Source of the DNA: Pseudovibrio sp000156235 | Lineage (GTDB): Bacteria > Pseudomonadota > Alphaproteobacteria > Rhizobiales > Stappiaceae | NCBI RefSeq assembly: GCF_000156235.1 | Contig: NZ_DS996806.1 | Location: forward strand, 186,001-250,000 | Length of the DNA: 64,000 bases | Reading direction: 5' to 3' | Part shown: piece by piece, positions 55,711 to 64,000 of the stretch | Layout: the number at the start of each line of letters is the position of its first letter | How positions within the stretch are numbered: position 1 is the stretch's first letter | Program-made: the position numbers and the translations under genes | The notes under the pieces: generated by a model | The model's input: the letters and a program-made list of their open reading frames with translations, nothing else | Databases searched by the model: none | What the model was told of the DNA's origin: nothing

Positions 55711-55723
55711 ACACAAAAGAAAA

Positions 55724-55750
55724 CACCGCTTTGGTGGGCGGTGCTTTGGA
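55724..55750 (+). terminator. Weak candidate terminator of the hydrolase gene
   Basis: CACCGC and GCGGTG pair around TTTGGTGG, followed by CTTTGG. The T run is short. Confidence 0.35.
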
Positions 55751-55816
55751 GGTGGTGGCAAACGTTGAGGGCATTGCCACTAATGTTTGACCTGGGAAGT
55801 CTTGAGCTTGTCGGGC

Positions 55817-56812
55817 TTAGATGCGGATGACCAGTTTGCCCTGATTGGTGCCGTCGAAGAGTTTGTTGATGGCTTCGGGGGCTTGCTTCAGGCCCTCTAC
55901 GATATCAAGGCGATACTTGATCTGGCCTTTCTGAGCGTAGGCGCTCAGCTTCTCAAAGATCTCGCCGAACCGGTGCTGTTGATCAATGATCACCAAGCCT
56001 TTCAAGGTGAGGCGTCGTGCAATGGCGCGAACCAGATGTGGGCCTACGGATGGTTCGGTGTCGTTGTAGGTGGAGATCAGGCCGCACAATGTGATTTTGC
56101 CGCCAATCTTCATGTTATCGAGCGCTACTTCCAGCACTTTGCCGCCGACGTTTTCGAAGTGGCGATCAATGCCATCCGGTGCGTACTTGGCGACCATCTC
56201 TTCGAGATTTTCGGTTTTGTAGTTGATGACAGCGTCGAAGCCGAGCTCATTGAGGAGCCAGTCTTTTTTCTCGTCGGAGCCGGTGACACCGATGACTTTG
56301 AGGCCTTCGGCTTTTGCGATCTGGCCAACGAGGGAGCCGACGGAGCCAGCTGCACCAGAGATAAGGACGGTTTCGCCTGCTTTTGGCGTGTCGATCAACT
56401 CCATGAAGCCGTGGTAAGCGGTGGCACCTGGTAGACCGAGGAGGCCCATGAAGTGTTCCAGTGGCACGTCTTCTGGAAGAGGGATCAGATCTTCGCCGGT
56501 GGTGATGTAGTGCTCACTCCAGCCGAACATGCCGTTCACTCTTGTGCCGACGGTGAAAGCTGGGTTGTTGGAGGCTTCTACGATGCCGATGCCAAAGCTG
56601 CGCATGGTTTCGCCGATGCGGACTGGCGGCATGTAGCTGCCTTCGTCATCGTCCAGCCAGCCACGCATGGCAGGATCCAGAGACATATAGACCTGCTTGA
56701 CCAGAACTTCGCCGTCTTTCAGTTCCGGCAGGTCTTCCTGCACTATCTTGAAATCAGTTGGCTTGATCATGCCGTTTGGGCGGGATGTTAATGTAACTCG
56801 TGTGTTTGTCAT
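55817..56812 (-). CDS. Zinc-free NADP-dependent oxidoreductase (MDR family, CurA-like)
   Basis: This 331-residue medium-chain reductase is of the leukotriene B4 dehydrogenase/CurA type. The nucleotide fold shows GAAGSVGSLVGQIAK near residue 155, and the sequence lacks the zinc cysteines of alcohol dehydrogenases. The N-terminal VYMSLDPAMRGWL segment is typical. It likely reduces a carbon-carbon double bond of enals or enones using NADPH. The ATG at 56812 is preferred over the GTG 15 bases upstream. It lies 106 bases downstream of the SRPBCC gene, probably co-transcribed. Confidence 0.9.
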   Translation of the reverse strand: MTNTRVTLTSRPNGMIKPTDFKIVQEDLPELKDGEVLVKQVYMSLDPAMRGWLDDDEGSYMPPVRIGETMRSFGIGIVEASNNPAFTVGTRVNGMFGWSEHYITTGEDLIPLPEDVPLEHFMGLLGLPGATAYHGFMELIDTPKAGETVLISGAAGSVGSLVGQIAKAEGLKVIGVTGSDEKKDWLLNELGFDAVINYKTENLEEMVAKYAPDGIDRHFENVGGKVLEVALDNMKIGGKITLCGLISTYNDTEPSVGPHLVRAIARRLTLKGLVIIDQQHRFGEIFEKLSAYAQKGQIKYRLDIVEGLKQAPEAINKLFDGTNQGKLVIRI

Positions 56813-56918
56813 TTCATTCTCGCGCACAGCGCGTACCTAATTGTTTTATTGGAAGGTTTGATTGAGCCAGAGCCGGGAAAACTGGTCTGGCTCAATCTGT
56901 TTGAAGGTGAGGGAAGGA

Positions 56919-57389
56919 TTACGCGGCTACCCGAAGGCCGGAGTATTTTTCCACGTAGTCAGCGTTGCTTTTCAGAAGGCCGCGCAGGCCTTTCTTGAAC
57001 TGGAACTTCATGAGAGGTGTCAGAATCTTACCGAGGATGCCCATCTTCGGAGTGAAGCTCATGGTCATGGTGACGCGGGTTTTGCTTGGGCCTTCCGGAG
57101 TGAATTCAAAGATTGCTTTGCCATCTCTGAATGGCGCATTGGTGTCGTAGATATCGATGGTGATGCGCTGATGCTCTAGGTACTCGGAGATGCGCTCTTT
57201 CAGGAAGGTTTTGCCATCGGTGAAGTCGCATTGACGAACAGCGCCAACACCGGTTTTCTGCTTTTTGCCAAGCAAGTAGGAGGCATTTAGGCCCGGGTGA
57301 AATTTGTTGATGTTGCCGTAGTCGTCCCAGCTGTCCCAGACAGTGGCGATAGGGGCATTTACGGTTTGGTGGACTGCAATCGAAACCAT
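56919..57389 (-). CDS. SRPBCC-family (START-like) protein
   Basis: This 156-residue SRPBCC lipid-binding-fold protein has the N-terminal strand SIAVHQTVNAPIATVWDSWDD and the sheet segment MTMSFTPKMGILG. The ligand is unknown. The ATG at 57389 has TGAGGAGAGTTC upstream and is far better placed than the open frame start at 57455. It is likely regulated with the adjacent reductase; a perfect inverted repeat lies about 150 bases upstream. Confidence 0.85.
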   Translation of the reverse strand: MVSIAVHQTVNAPIATVWDSWDDYGNINKFHPGLNASYLLGKKQKTGVGAVRQCDFTDGKTFLKERISEYLEHQRITIDIYDTNAPFRDGKAIFEFTPEGPSKTRVTMTMSFTPKMGILGKILTPLMKFQFKKGLRGLLKSNADYVEKYSGLRVAA

Positions 57390-57539
57390 CTGAACTCTCC
57401 TCATGTTGAAAAGGGGGAGGCAGACAATACCGAGGCCAGAAACCACCTCTGTCATTGGGGGACGGGTCTTGTCTGCTCCCTTGAGTTCATAGATAGCGTG
57501 ATGAAAAATGAACCGGTAGATAGGTAAAGATGGACATGA

Positions 57540-57557
57540 TGGTTCAAAAATGAACCA
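57540..57557. promoter_or_regulatory. Perfect inverted-repeat operator
   Basis: TGGTTCA-AAAA-TGAACCA is a perfect 7-bp inverted repeat with a half-site TGAACC repeated at 57509-57514. It sits between the SDR and SRPBCC genes, both on the minus strand, in the likely promoter of the SRPBCC-reductase pair. Confidence 0.6.
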
Positions 57558-57599
57558 AGTGATTTCTGCTGGTTTTGTGAGGATAGGCTGATCGCAGGA

Positions 57600-58322
57600 T
57601 CAGGCAGATTGCCTTGTGGCTGTAATGACCAGTTCGCGAATGTTCACGTTCTGAGGCTGATTGTAGGCAAACAGCGTTGCGTCCGCCACACTTTGTGGGT
57701 CAAGTGCGCCGCCGATCTGCCTTTTTTGCTCTTCGTAATCTTCGCGGATCTTTGCATCGCGAGTGCTGTCCGGCAGGGCGGTTTCGACGAGACCGGGGAC
57801 GATGGTGATGATGCGAACGTTGTGCCCCGCCACTTCCTGACGCAAGGCTTCACTGAGACCGTGAATGGCGATCTTGGTTGCGCCGTAAGCGGCTCGCATG
57901 GGGAAGGCTTTCTTGGCTGTCATAGAGCCGATGTTGATGATGGTGCCAGAACCGCGTTTGTACATTTGCTGCAGCACTGCATGAATTCCATTGAAGACTC
58001 CGCGCAGGTTCACATCGATCATCCTGTTCCAGTCTTCTGGTTTCTGGTCTTTGAGTTCGCCCAGAAACATACAGCCTGCGTTGTTGACGATTGCATCTGC
58101 CGGGCCAAGGGCCTGCTCAGCGTGGCGGATGGCTTTGGCCATTTGCTCGCGGTTGGTCACATCCACTTTGCGGCAGATTGTGTTGGGAAGGTCCATGGCG
58201 ACCATAGGCTCTTTACGTCTTGCTAAAAGCAGCAGGGGGTGCCCGTCTTTGCTGAAGGTTCTTGCAATGGCTGCGCCGATGCCAGAGCTGGCACCTGTGA
58301 TCACAACAAGGGGCTTTGTCAT
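57600..58322 (-). CDS. Short-chain dehydrogenase/reductase
   Basis: This 240-residue SDR has the cofactor motif GASSGIGAAIA near residue 10, NNAG in IVNNAGC near 80, serine in IGSMTAKK near 133 and YGATK near 146 with the catalytic tyrosine and lysine. The substrate is unknown. It lies about 210 bases upstream of the SRPBCC-reductase pair on the same strand, forming a redox cluster. Confidence 0.9.
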   Translation of the reverse strand: MTKPLVVITGASSGIGAAIARTFSKDGHPLLLLARRKEPMVAMDLPNTICRKVDVTNREQMAKAIRHAEQALGPADAIVNNAGCMFLGELKDQKPEDWNRMIDVNLRGVFNGIHAVLQQMYKRGSGTIINIGSMTAKKAFPMRAAYGATKIAIHGLSEALRQEVAGHNVRIITIVPGLVETALPDSTRDAKIREDYEEQKRQIGGALDPQSVADATLFAYNQPQNVNIRELVITATRQSA

Positions 58323-58469
58323 GGGTTTGCTTGGGTTCCGGTCACCGTGAGTGTCATGATCTCTAACCCATTACGCGAAATAGTTTTCTGAAGCCTGTTA
58401 TGAGCGGCTAAAGTTTGTTTCTATTCGTCGGGTGCCTTTACAGAGTTTGAGCAGGGTGGAGGGGAACTG

Positions 58470-59162
58470 TTGGAAGATCTGAGTTTTATTCTGATGCCAG
58501 AAATGGTGAGTGTTCCAGCTGGTGTTCTTTCTCAAAAGGATGATCGCAAGGGGATGAGATGGACGGTTCAGGTTCAGTCTTTTGAGGTTGCGAAGTATCC
58601 TGTCACGCAAGCGCTGTATGGCTCAGTTTTGGGTGAGTGGCCCTCACGTTTCAAAGGAGATGAGCTTCCGGTCGAGTCTGTGAGCTGGTTTGATGCTTTG
58701 CGGTTTTGTAATGGGCTTTCGAAACGCTGTGGGCTGGAGCCTTGCTATGCTTTGTATGCGGATGATGTGGTTGAGCAGCATCCGATGAGCGGTGGGTTTC
58801 GTTTGTTGACGGATGCGGAGTGGGAGTTTGCCTGCCGTGGCGGTTCTCATGAACCGCGATATGGGCCGCTGGATGAAGTGGCCTGGTATGCTGAGAATTC
58901 CGGAGGAGCACCGCAGAAGGTTGGCCAGAAAGCTGCAAATGCTTTCGGGCTTCATGATATGCTCGGCAATGTTTGGGAGTGGTGTTGGGATCAGTATGAT
59001 CCTGATGTCTATGGCGAGTACCGGATCTTCAAGGGCGGTGGTTGGGCTGATGAGGCGAGGGGATGTCTTGTCACCAATCGGCGGCGAAGCCACCCGACTT
59101 TCCGAGTTGATGATCTGGGGTTTCGCATTGCCAGGACAGTGAGGTTGACTGATACAACCTGA
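58470..59162 (+). CDS. SUMF1/FGE-like family protein
   Basis: This 230-residue protein has the formylglycine-generating-enzyme fold (FRLLTDAEWEFACRGG near 110, NVWEWCWDQYD near 170, FKGGGWADEARGCLVTNRRR near 190, VDDLGFRIAR at the end). True FGE uses two cysteines six positions apart near this region; here only one, in RGCLVTN, is visible and the second position is arginine. It may instead belong to the EgtB/PvdO-like or structural branch. Translation appears to start at TTG 58470 with GGAGGGG upstream. Confidence 0.75.
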   Translation: MEDLSFILMPEMVSVPAGVLSQKDDRKGMRWTVQVQSFEVAKYPVTQALYGSVLGEWPSRFKGDELPVESVSWFDALRFCNGLSKRCGLEPCYALYADDVVEQHPMSGGFRLLTDAEWEFACRGGSHEPRYGPLDEVAWYAENSGGAPQKVGQKAANAFGLHDMLGNVWEWCWDQYDPDVYGEYRIFKGGGWADEARGCLVTNRRRSHPTFRVDDLGFRIARTVRLTDTT

Positions 59163-59183
59163 TCAAGTACTCATGATTTATAT

Positions 59184-59825
59184 ATGTATACATTGGAATA
59201 CAATATGGATTTATGGGTTTGGTTTTCTTTCGTTCTGATTTCTGCTGCGAATATTGTTACGCCGGGGCCAGCGATCCTTAATACTGTGCGGCGGGCAGCG
59301 CAGTTGGGAATGGGCAGGGTGTTTCCGACCATTCTGGGTAACACGCTTGGTCTTGCTATTGCTGGTTCCTTCTGTGCAGGTGGTGTTGCTAGCTTTGTGC
59401 TTACCTCAGAGATTTTGTGGAGCGTGTTTCGGTGGCTTGGCGTTGGGTATCTGGTCTGGCTTGGGCTCAAGTTTGTCTTCAAGCGTGAGGAGATCGATTT
59501 GTCCGGTGATGTGAGAGCCTCTGTCTCGGGCATGACGTTGTTTTGGGAGGCCTTTTTGCTGGCTGTCACCAATCCCAAGGCCATTCTTTTCTTCGTGGCT
59601 CTGTTTCCGCAGGTGATGCGTTCTGAGAGTGCGTTGCTGCCGCAAGCTGCTATCTTGGTTGCAACGTTTTGTGGGATTTCGGTTCTCTCCTTATGCAGTT
59701 ACTCGGCGTTGGCATCCTTGCTGCGAGCACGCTTTATTACACAGGCCCGGTATCGACGGTTTCGTGTGGTCTCTGGCTTTGTCCTGTTTGGGTTTGCCGG
59801 GAAAATTGCTGGTGAGGTGCGTTAA
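59184..59825 (+). CDS. LysE/RhtB-family exporter
   Basis: This 213-residue amino-acid exporter has six helices; the conserved NIVTPGPAILNTVRRAAQLG near residue 22 and AVTNPKAILFFVALFPQ near 125 mark the LysE fold. The substrate is not predictable. ATG 59184 and ATG 59205 are both possible, and neither has a strong ribosome site. Confidence 0.87.
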   Translation: MYTLEYNMDLWVWFSFVLISAANIVTPGPAILNTVRRAAQLGMGRVFPTILGNTLGLAIAGSFCAGGVASFVLTSEILWSVFRWLGVGYLVWLGLKFVFKREEIDLSGDVRASVSGMTLFWEAFLLAVTNPKAILFFVALFPQVMRSESALLPQAAILVATFCGISVLSLCSYSALASLLRARFITQARYRRFRVVSGFVLFGFAGKIAGEVR

Positions 59826-59915
59826 AGCGGTTTGCATTTGTCAGGGGAGAGGTGTTCCTGCTTGAAACTTGATGAGGCTTCGCGCAGATAGGAGGTAACT
59901 GCAAGGAGATCTTCG

Positions 59916-61157
59916 ATGAGAACAGAATTTGATCAGGAACTGGAAGAGCGTCTCGTTCGTTATGCTGCGATTGATACGCAGAGTGATGAGACCTGCCCAG
60001 AGTCCCCAAGCTCTCAGATCCAGCTCGACCTGCAAAAGGTGCTGCGTGCTGAGCTGATGGAGATTGGCGCAAGTGACGTTGAGCTGACTGAGTACGGCGT
60101 TGTTCTTGCAACCATTCCTGCGACTATCGAGAGTGATGCGCCTGTGATTGGCCTGCTGGCGCACGTTGATACTGCCCCTGCTTATCATGCGGAAGGCGTG
60201 AAGCCGCGTGTTCACCGTGCGTATGATGGGTCTGCGATTTCCTTCCCAGATGCTGCTGAGCTTTCTCTGTCTCCTGAAAACTCACGCTATCTGGGTGAGA
60301 AGATTGGTGATGACATCATCACCGCCAGCGGCAGCACTTTGTTGGGTGCGGATGACAAGGCTGGTGTTGCGATCATCATGTGTCTTGCGCGTCATCTGCT
60401 GGCAAACCCGCAGATCCCTCATGGCAAGCTGCGCATTGCGTTTACGCCGGATGAAGAAATCGGGCGCGGTGTTCATGACAAGCTTCCGGGTGATCTGGGT
60501 GCTGACTTCGCCTACACACTGGATGGCGGCAAAGTCGGTGAACTAAACTACGAGAACTTCTGCGCTGATGGTGCGACCGTGAAGATCACGGGTGTTTCTG
60601 TTCATCCGGGTTATGCGAAGGATAAGCTGGTCAACGCGCTGCATTTGGCGGGCAAGATCATCACCATGCTGCCGCATGCCACAATGACACCTGAGACCAC
60701 GGATGGTCGTGATGGCTTCATCTTTGTTGCTGACATGGTTGGTAACGCAGCTGAAGCAGAATTGCATTTCGTTCTACGTGATTTTGAGCTGGAAGGCCTT
60801 GAAGCTAAAGCTGATTTGCTGGAGCAGGTGTGTGCTGCTGTTCAGGCGACTGAGCCGCGTGCGTCCATCACCTGTGAGGTGAAAGAGCAGTACCGCAACA
60901 TGCATCACTGGCTGCGCGATGATATGACCCCAGTGGATCTGGCAAAGGCGGCTTATGAGGACATGGGCCTGACTGTTTCCTCCAAGCCGATCCGTGGCGG
61001 AACAGATGGTTCCGTTCTGACGGCCAAAGGTACATCCTGCCCGAATATCTTTACGGGTATGCAGGAAATCCATGGTCCGCTGGAGTGGATCAGTGTGCAG
61101 GATATGGCGATGGCCACACAGGTTTGCCTGAAACTGGTTGAGCGTGCAGTGAAGTAA
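59916..61157 (+). CDS. pepT: Peptidase T (tripeptide aminopeptidase)
   Basis: This 413-residue M20-family zinc aminopeptidase removes N-terminal residues from tripeptides in the cytoplasm. The zinc and catalytic motifs are LLAHVDTAPAYH near residue 79, LLGADDKAGVAI near 143 and FTPDEEIGRG near 178, with HPGYAKDKLVNA near 230. AAGGAG lies at good spacing before the ATG. It ends close to the MerR gene on the other strand, with a terminator hairpin between. Confidence 0.93.
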   Translation: MRTEFDQELEERLVRYAAIDTQSDETCPESPSSQIQLDLQKVLRAELMEIGASDVELTEYGVVLATIPATIESDAPVIGLLAHVDTAPAYHAEGVKPRVHRAYDGSAISFPDAAELSLSPENSRYLGEKIGDDIITASGSTLLGADDKAGVAIIMCLARHLLANPQIPHGKLRIAFTPDEEIGRGVHDKLPGDLGADFAYTLDGGKVGELNYENFCADGATVKITGVSVHPGYAKDKLVNALHLAGKIITMLPHATMTPETTDGRDGFIFVADMVGNAAEAELHFVLRDFELEGLEAKADLLEQVCAAVQATEPRASITCEVKEQYRNMHHWLRDDMTPVDLAKAAYEDMGLTVSSKPIRGGTDGSVLTAKGTSCPNIFTGMQEIHGPLEWISVQDMAMATQVCLKLVERAVK

Positions 61158-61183
61158 GTTCGCTCGACCTGAAGAATTAATGG

Positions 61184-61219
61184 AAGCCGTCGGCTATTTG
61201 GTCGGCGGTTTTCTTTTTG
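61184..61219 (+). terminator. Terminator of pepT
   Basis: AAGCCGTCGGC pairs with GTCGGCGGTT, with wobbles and one bulge, and is followed by TTCTTTTTG. It overlaps the 3' end of the convergent MerR gene. Confidence 0.6.
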
Positions 61220-61616
61220 TCTGTTGGCGTTTGCCGGTCGTCTTCAGCATGCGTTGAAAGGACGGGCACTCCAAATGGCTTGGGGCGGGGCAGTCGGCCA
61301 CGTGGTGCAGGACATCGCGCAGGGCGGTGAGTTCCTTGATTTGCTCGTCGATCTGATCAGCACGTTCCCGGATCTGATCTCTCGGGATTTGCAGCTGACC
61401 TTGCTCTGAAAACATGCCAGCGATCTCGTTCAGCGAAAAGCCGCCTGCTTTTGCGAGGGTGATCAGGGCCAGCTTGGTCAGGATCTGCGGCTCGTACTGG
61501 CGCCTGAGGCCGTGCCGGGTGACAGACTGAATGAGCCCGACTTCCTCATAATACCGCAGGGTGGAAGGCTTTACGCCTGAGCGTTCGGTGATCTCTCCGA
61601 TATCCAGCAGTTTCAT
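61194..61616 (-). CDS. MerR-family regulator
   Basis: This 140-residue MerR-type activator has the N-terminal helix-turn-helix IGEITERSGVKPSTLRYYEEVGLI, a dimerisation coil, and a C-terminal cluster VADCPAPSHLECPSF containing two cysteines and a histidine. Such clusters occur in redox- or metal-sensing MerR proteins. The ATG at 61616 fits the family start. It is divergent from an MFS transporter whose promoter carries the 19-base spacer typical of MerR targets. Confidence 0.88.
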   Translation of the reverse strand: MKLLDIGEITERSGVKPSTLRYYEEVGLIQSVTRHGLRRQYEPQILTKLALITLAKAGGFSLNEIAGMFSEQGQLQIPRDQIRERADQIDEQIKELTALRDVLHHVADCPAPSHLECPSFQRMLKTTGKRQQTKRKPPTK

Positions 61617-61618
61617 GC

Positions 61619-61649
61619 TTGACCTCAAGTTGACTTGAAGTCGTATCCT
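61619..61649 (+). promoter_or_regulatory. MerR-type promoter with operator in a 19-bp spacer
   Basis: TTGACC (61619-61624) and TATCCT (61644-61649) are separated by exactly 19 bases. The near-palindrome ACCTCAAGTTGACTTGAAGT at 61622-61641 overlaps the spacer. This is the over-long spacer with central dyad that MerR-family proteins untwist, and it directs the MFS gene. Confidence 0.8.
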
Positions 61650-61685
61650 GATCCCAACAGGGCAATTTTGCAAGAGGATAAGCAA

Positions 61686-62918
61686 ATGAAACAAGTGCAC
61701 GTGGAGCCCACACAACAGGTCTGGAAAGACCCGAGAGCCATTGCTTTGCTGATGGCGGCGACTTTGACGGTGATGGCGAATGCAACCATCAGTCCGGCGC
61801 TTGCCGGGCTGGAGGAGATGTTCAAAGATGATCCGAATGTGTTGTGGCTGTCTCGGCTACTGGTTTCGACACCTTCGCTGACCGTTATCATCTGCGCTCC
61901 GCTGGCCGGGGTGATTGCGGACCGTTATGGTCGGCGGGCGTTGTTGCTGGTTGGTGTTTTGCTGTTTGCCGTGATGGGGAGCGCTGGGCTGTTTCTGCCG
62001 GATTTGACAAGCATGCTGGTGAGCCGCTTGGGGCTTGGCGTGGCTGTTGCCATGGTGATGACGGCGCAAACGGCCTTGATTGGCGACTACTTTGTTGGCG
62101 ATCAGCGCAGTTCTCTGATGGGATTGCAGACGTCTGCGCGTAACTTTGGCGGCTTTCTGTTTATCTCTATGGCTGGTGTGTTGGCGGTGAGTTCTCCGAG
62201 GTTGCCGTTTGCCATTTATGGACTGGCGTTGCTGATGGTGCCGTTTCTGTGGCGTTACATTAGTGAACCGGCAAGGCAGGCGGGTGGAGCGCGGAAAACC
62301 ACCAATGCAGAAGACGATGGCGCGGTAGCCTGGGTGCTATTGCTGGCAGCACTAGCTCTGTTGCAGATGCTGACGAACATGATCTTCTTTCTGATGCCAA
62401 CTCAGCTGCCATTCTTTTTGGATGCGCAAGGCTATGACAGCGCGAGTATGACGGGTGCCGCACTGGGCGCGTTGATGTTGTCTGGTGGAACGGCGGCGTT
62501 GCTTTACGGGCGGATCAAAGCGCGTGTTGGGTATAGCGGTGCGTTCACGTTGGCCTATGGATTTATGGCGGTGGGCTTGATGTTGCTGACACTGCAAAGA
62601 ACGTGGAGTGTGTTTCTTGGAACTGCCGCCATGGGTGCAGGTTATGCGCTGGCAATGCCGAACTTTCCGGCTATGGCTTTGCAGGTTGCGCCGAGTTCAC
62701 GCCGTGGCATGGCGGGTGGTGTTTTGACGTCCTCAGTCTTCCTCGGTCAGTTCCTTTCCGTGTTCGTTAGTATTCCGCTGATTGCAGCTGTTGGGTTTGC
62801 CGGAACTTTCCAGATCGTTGCGACTGCGCTGATGTGTATGGCTTTGGTTGGATTGCTGGTCTTTATCTGGCGTTCTTTCCGCAAAGCGACGACTGCGTTT
62901 GTAAGGCTGGAAAACTGA
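61686..62918 (+). CDS. MFS transporter
   Basis: This 410-residue drug/proton antiporter-type major facilitator has twelve helices; the loop 2-3 motif GVIADRYGRRALL is intact, and a charged loop (ARKTTNAEDD) separates the two halves. The substrate is probably an organic toxicant given MerR control. The ATG at 61686 has AGAGGATAAG upstream; the open frame back to 61635 runs into the operator. Confidence 0.87.
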   Translation: MKQVHVEPTQQVWKDPRAIALLMAATLTVMANATISPALAGLEEMFKDDPNVLWLSRLLVSTPSLTVIICAPLAGVIADRYGRRALLLVGVLLFAVMGSAGLFLPDLTSMLVSRLGLGVAVAMVMTAQTALIGDYFVGDQRSSLMGLQTSARNFGGFLFISMAGVLAVSSPRLPFAIYGLALLMVPFLWRYISEPARQAGGARKTTNAEDDGAVAWVLLLAALALLQMLTNMIFFLMPTQLPFFLDAQGYDSASMTGAALGALMLSGGTAALLYGRIKARVGYSGAFTLAYGFMAVGLMLLTLQRTWSVFLGTAAMGAGYALAMPNFPAMALQVAPSSRRGMAGGVLTSSVFLGQFLSVFVSIPLIAAVGFAGTFQIVATALMCMALVGLLVFIWRSFRKATTAFVRLEN

Positions 62919-63204
62919 ACTTGAGAGCTTACGAGAGCGTCAGCTTCACCGAGCAAAACTGTAGATTTTTGTTGATGCTCTTGTTTGCTCTGGAATAGTA
63001 CGTAGACCGCGCAAATCGAAGCTGTCATGGTGCTCCGATTGCCGCGCTTGGGACGCGGTGAGATGAGCGCTTAGAACAGTTGGTAGGAGCCGAGATAAAG
63101 GCAGACTGTTTTAGGTGATGTAATGCCTTTGACATGGTTGCCATGTAAGAGCAGAGGCATAACTGAAAGCGTGCCTTTTAAGGCCTTATCTTGGAATAGC
63201 CGCA
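62919..63204. other. Intergenic region before the isomerase gene
   Basis: About 290 bases with no recognised gene, hairpin or repeat; presumably the promoter of the downstream gene. Confidence 0.4.
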
Positions 63205-64000
63205 TGAGTGATTTGCCGGTTTTAGGCGCAGCAATGTGCGTCAAACATCTTCCTCAACATCGTGAATGGTTGCTGGAACTTCCCCGAGACCTTGAGCTAC
63301 AAGATTTCTATAACTGGAAATTGCTGGACAATGGGTGTGATGACCTGATCGCAGAAGCGAAGAAGCTTCTGGATGGTCATGAAGGACGTCTCGGTTTGCA
63401 TGGTCCGTTCTACAATTTGGATCTGTCTGCAGCTGATCCGCTGTTTCAGCAGGCGGTTCGCAAACGGTTGGATCAGGGCATTGAGCTGTGTGCCAAGATG
63501 GGTGCAGACCAGATGGTGTTGCACAGCCCTTATACGATCTGGGATCATAACAACCTGGATATCTACGACAATGGTCGTCAGATGAAGCTGGAGATGATCC
63601 ATGCCAACCTGAAGGATGTTGTTGCCAAGGCTGAGGACATGGGCTGTGTCATCGTGCTGGAGAACATTGAGGATCTGGATCCATCTTACCGGATGGACAT
63701 CCTGAAGAGCTTTGACAGCGAGGCTCTGGCGCTTTCCATTGATACCGGGCACGCTCATTACATGCACTCCTGCTATGGTGCGCCGCCGGTTGATTTCTTC
63801 ATCAAGTCCGCAGGCAACACTCTGCAGCACGTGCATATTCAGGACATTGATGGTTATGCAGATCGTCACTGGAACCCGGGTGAGGGATCTATTCCCTGGG
63901 AGCCGCTGTTTGCGGAGCTGGCAAAGCTGACGAGTAACCCACGTCTGATCCTTGAGATTATGGATGAGACCACTTTGCGCAAGGGTGCGGATTATCTGGT
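63205..64000 (+). CDS. Sugar phosphate isomerase/epimerase (AP endonuclease 2 family, partial)
   Basis: The first 265 codons of a TIM-barrel protein run off the window end. The reading starts at ATG 63205 with MSDLPVLGAAMCV and shows LGLHGPFYNLDLSA, ADQMVLHSPY, VIVLENIEDLD, SIDTGHAHYM and VHIQDIDGYADRHWNPGEG, in which glutamate, aspartate and histidines form the metal site of xylose-isomerase-like enzymes. Substrate unknown. It is not shorter than the family so far, and only a short tail can be missing. Confidence 0.88.

Overview
The window looks like a chromosomal segment of a marine alphaproteobacterium of the Stappiaceae/Rhodobacterales type, with Pseudovibrio as my best guess. That guess rests on gene content, not on any database comparison. 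GC content is around one half by eye. Pointers include a BA14K-family protein, DUF2336 and DUF2293 proteins, an extensin-like peptidoglycan protein, an ArsR-SAM regulator directly upstream of metF and metH, a long SbcC, an FNR-type TTGAY-N4-RTCAA site and a class A RNase P RNA. There are no rRNA or tRNA genes, no CRISPR array and no intact insertion sequence.

Layout. 1-9.1 kb: a pirin fragment, the sbcD-sbcC nuclease pair, and a membrane GGDEF-EAL protein whose sensor resembles a degenerate ammonium transporter. 9.4-12 kb: a HAD-family protein lacking the nucleophile, a candidate small RNA, and a cobalamin riboswitch ahead of a stand-alone CbiM-like permease. 12-19 kb: ettA, then an accessory-looking patch with an SpvC/OspF-type phosphothreonine lyase and a leaderless GH18 chitinase, followed by small membrane and DUF proteins and a GGDEF protein with a decayed EAL domain. 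19-25.5 kb: an Fe-S-type regulator, a LuxR regulator, OxyR, a DUF2336 protein and a large MscS channel. 25.6-31.5 kb: the methionine-cycle block sahR-metF-metH behind an 18-bp palindrome. 31.7-36 kb: azoR with a structured leader, a 27-residue membrane protein, extensin-like and BA14K envelope proteins, a HugZ-like protein and a methyltransferase. 36-41.7 kb: GST and thioesterase, two tandem TauE/SafE permeases, a Ca/Na exchanger, an unexplained structured 490-bp region, and a vapBC-type toxin-antitoxin pair. 41.8-46.2 kb: a fused HyuA-HyuB (5-oxoprolinase-type) enzyme divergent from a MarR regulator, with an inverted repeat between them. 46-54.4 kb: DoxX, another GGDEF-EAL protein, a DjlA-like co-chaperone coupled to an AmpD-like amidase, a lytic transglycosylase, and a PNPOx-like protein divergent from a MocR regulator. 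54.4-64 kb: rnpB, a hydrolase, a redox cluster (zinc-free MDR, SRPBCC, SDR), a SUMF1-like protein, LysE, pepT, a MerR/MFS divergent pair with a 19-bp-spacer promoter, and a truncated sugar phosphate isomerase.

How the genes work together. B12 uptake (riboswitch plus CbiM) supplies the cofactor of MetH, which MetF feeds with methyl-folate, and SahR probably senses the S-adenosylhomocysteine side of the same cycle. Three separate GGDEF/EAL proteins point to heavy c-di-GMP signalling. The SpvC-like lyase next to a chitinase suggests interaction with a eukaryotic host such as a marine invertebrate. No secretion apparatus lies in the window.
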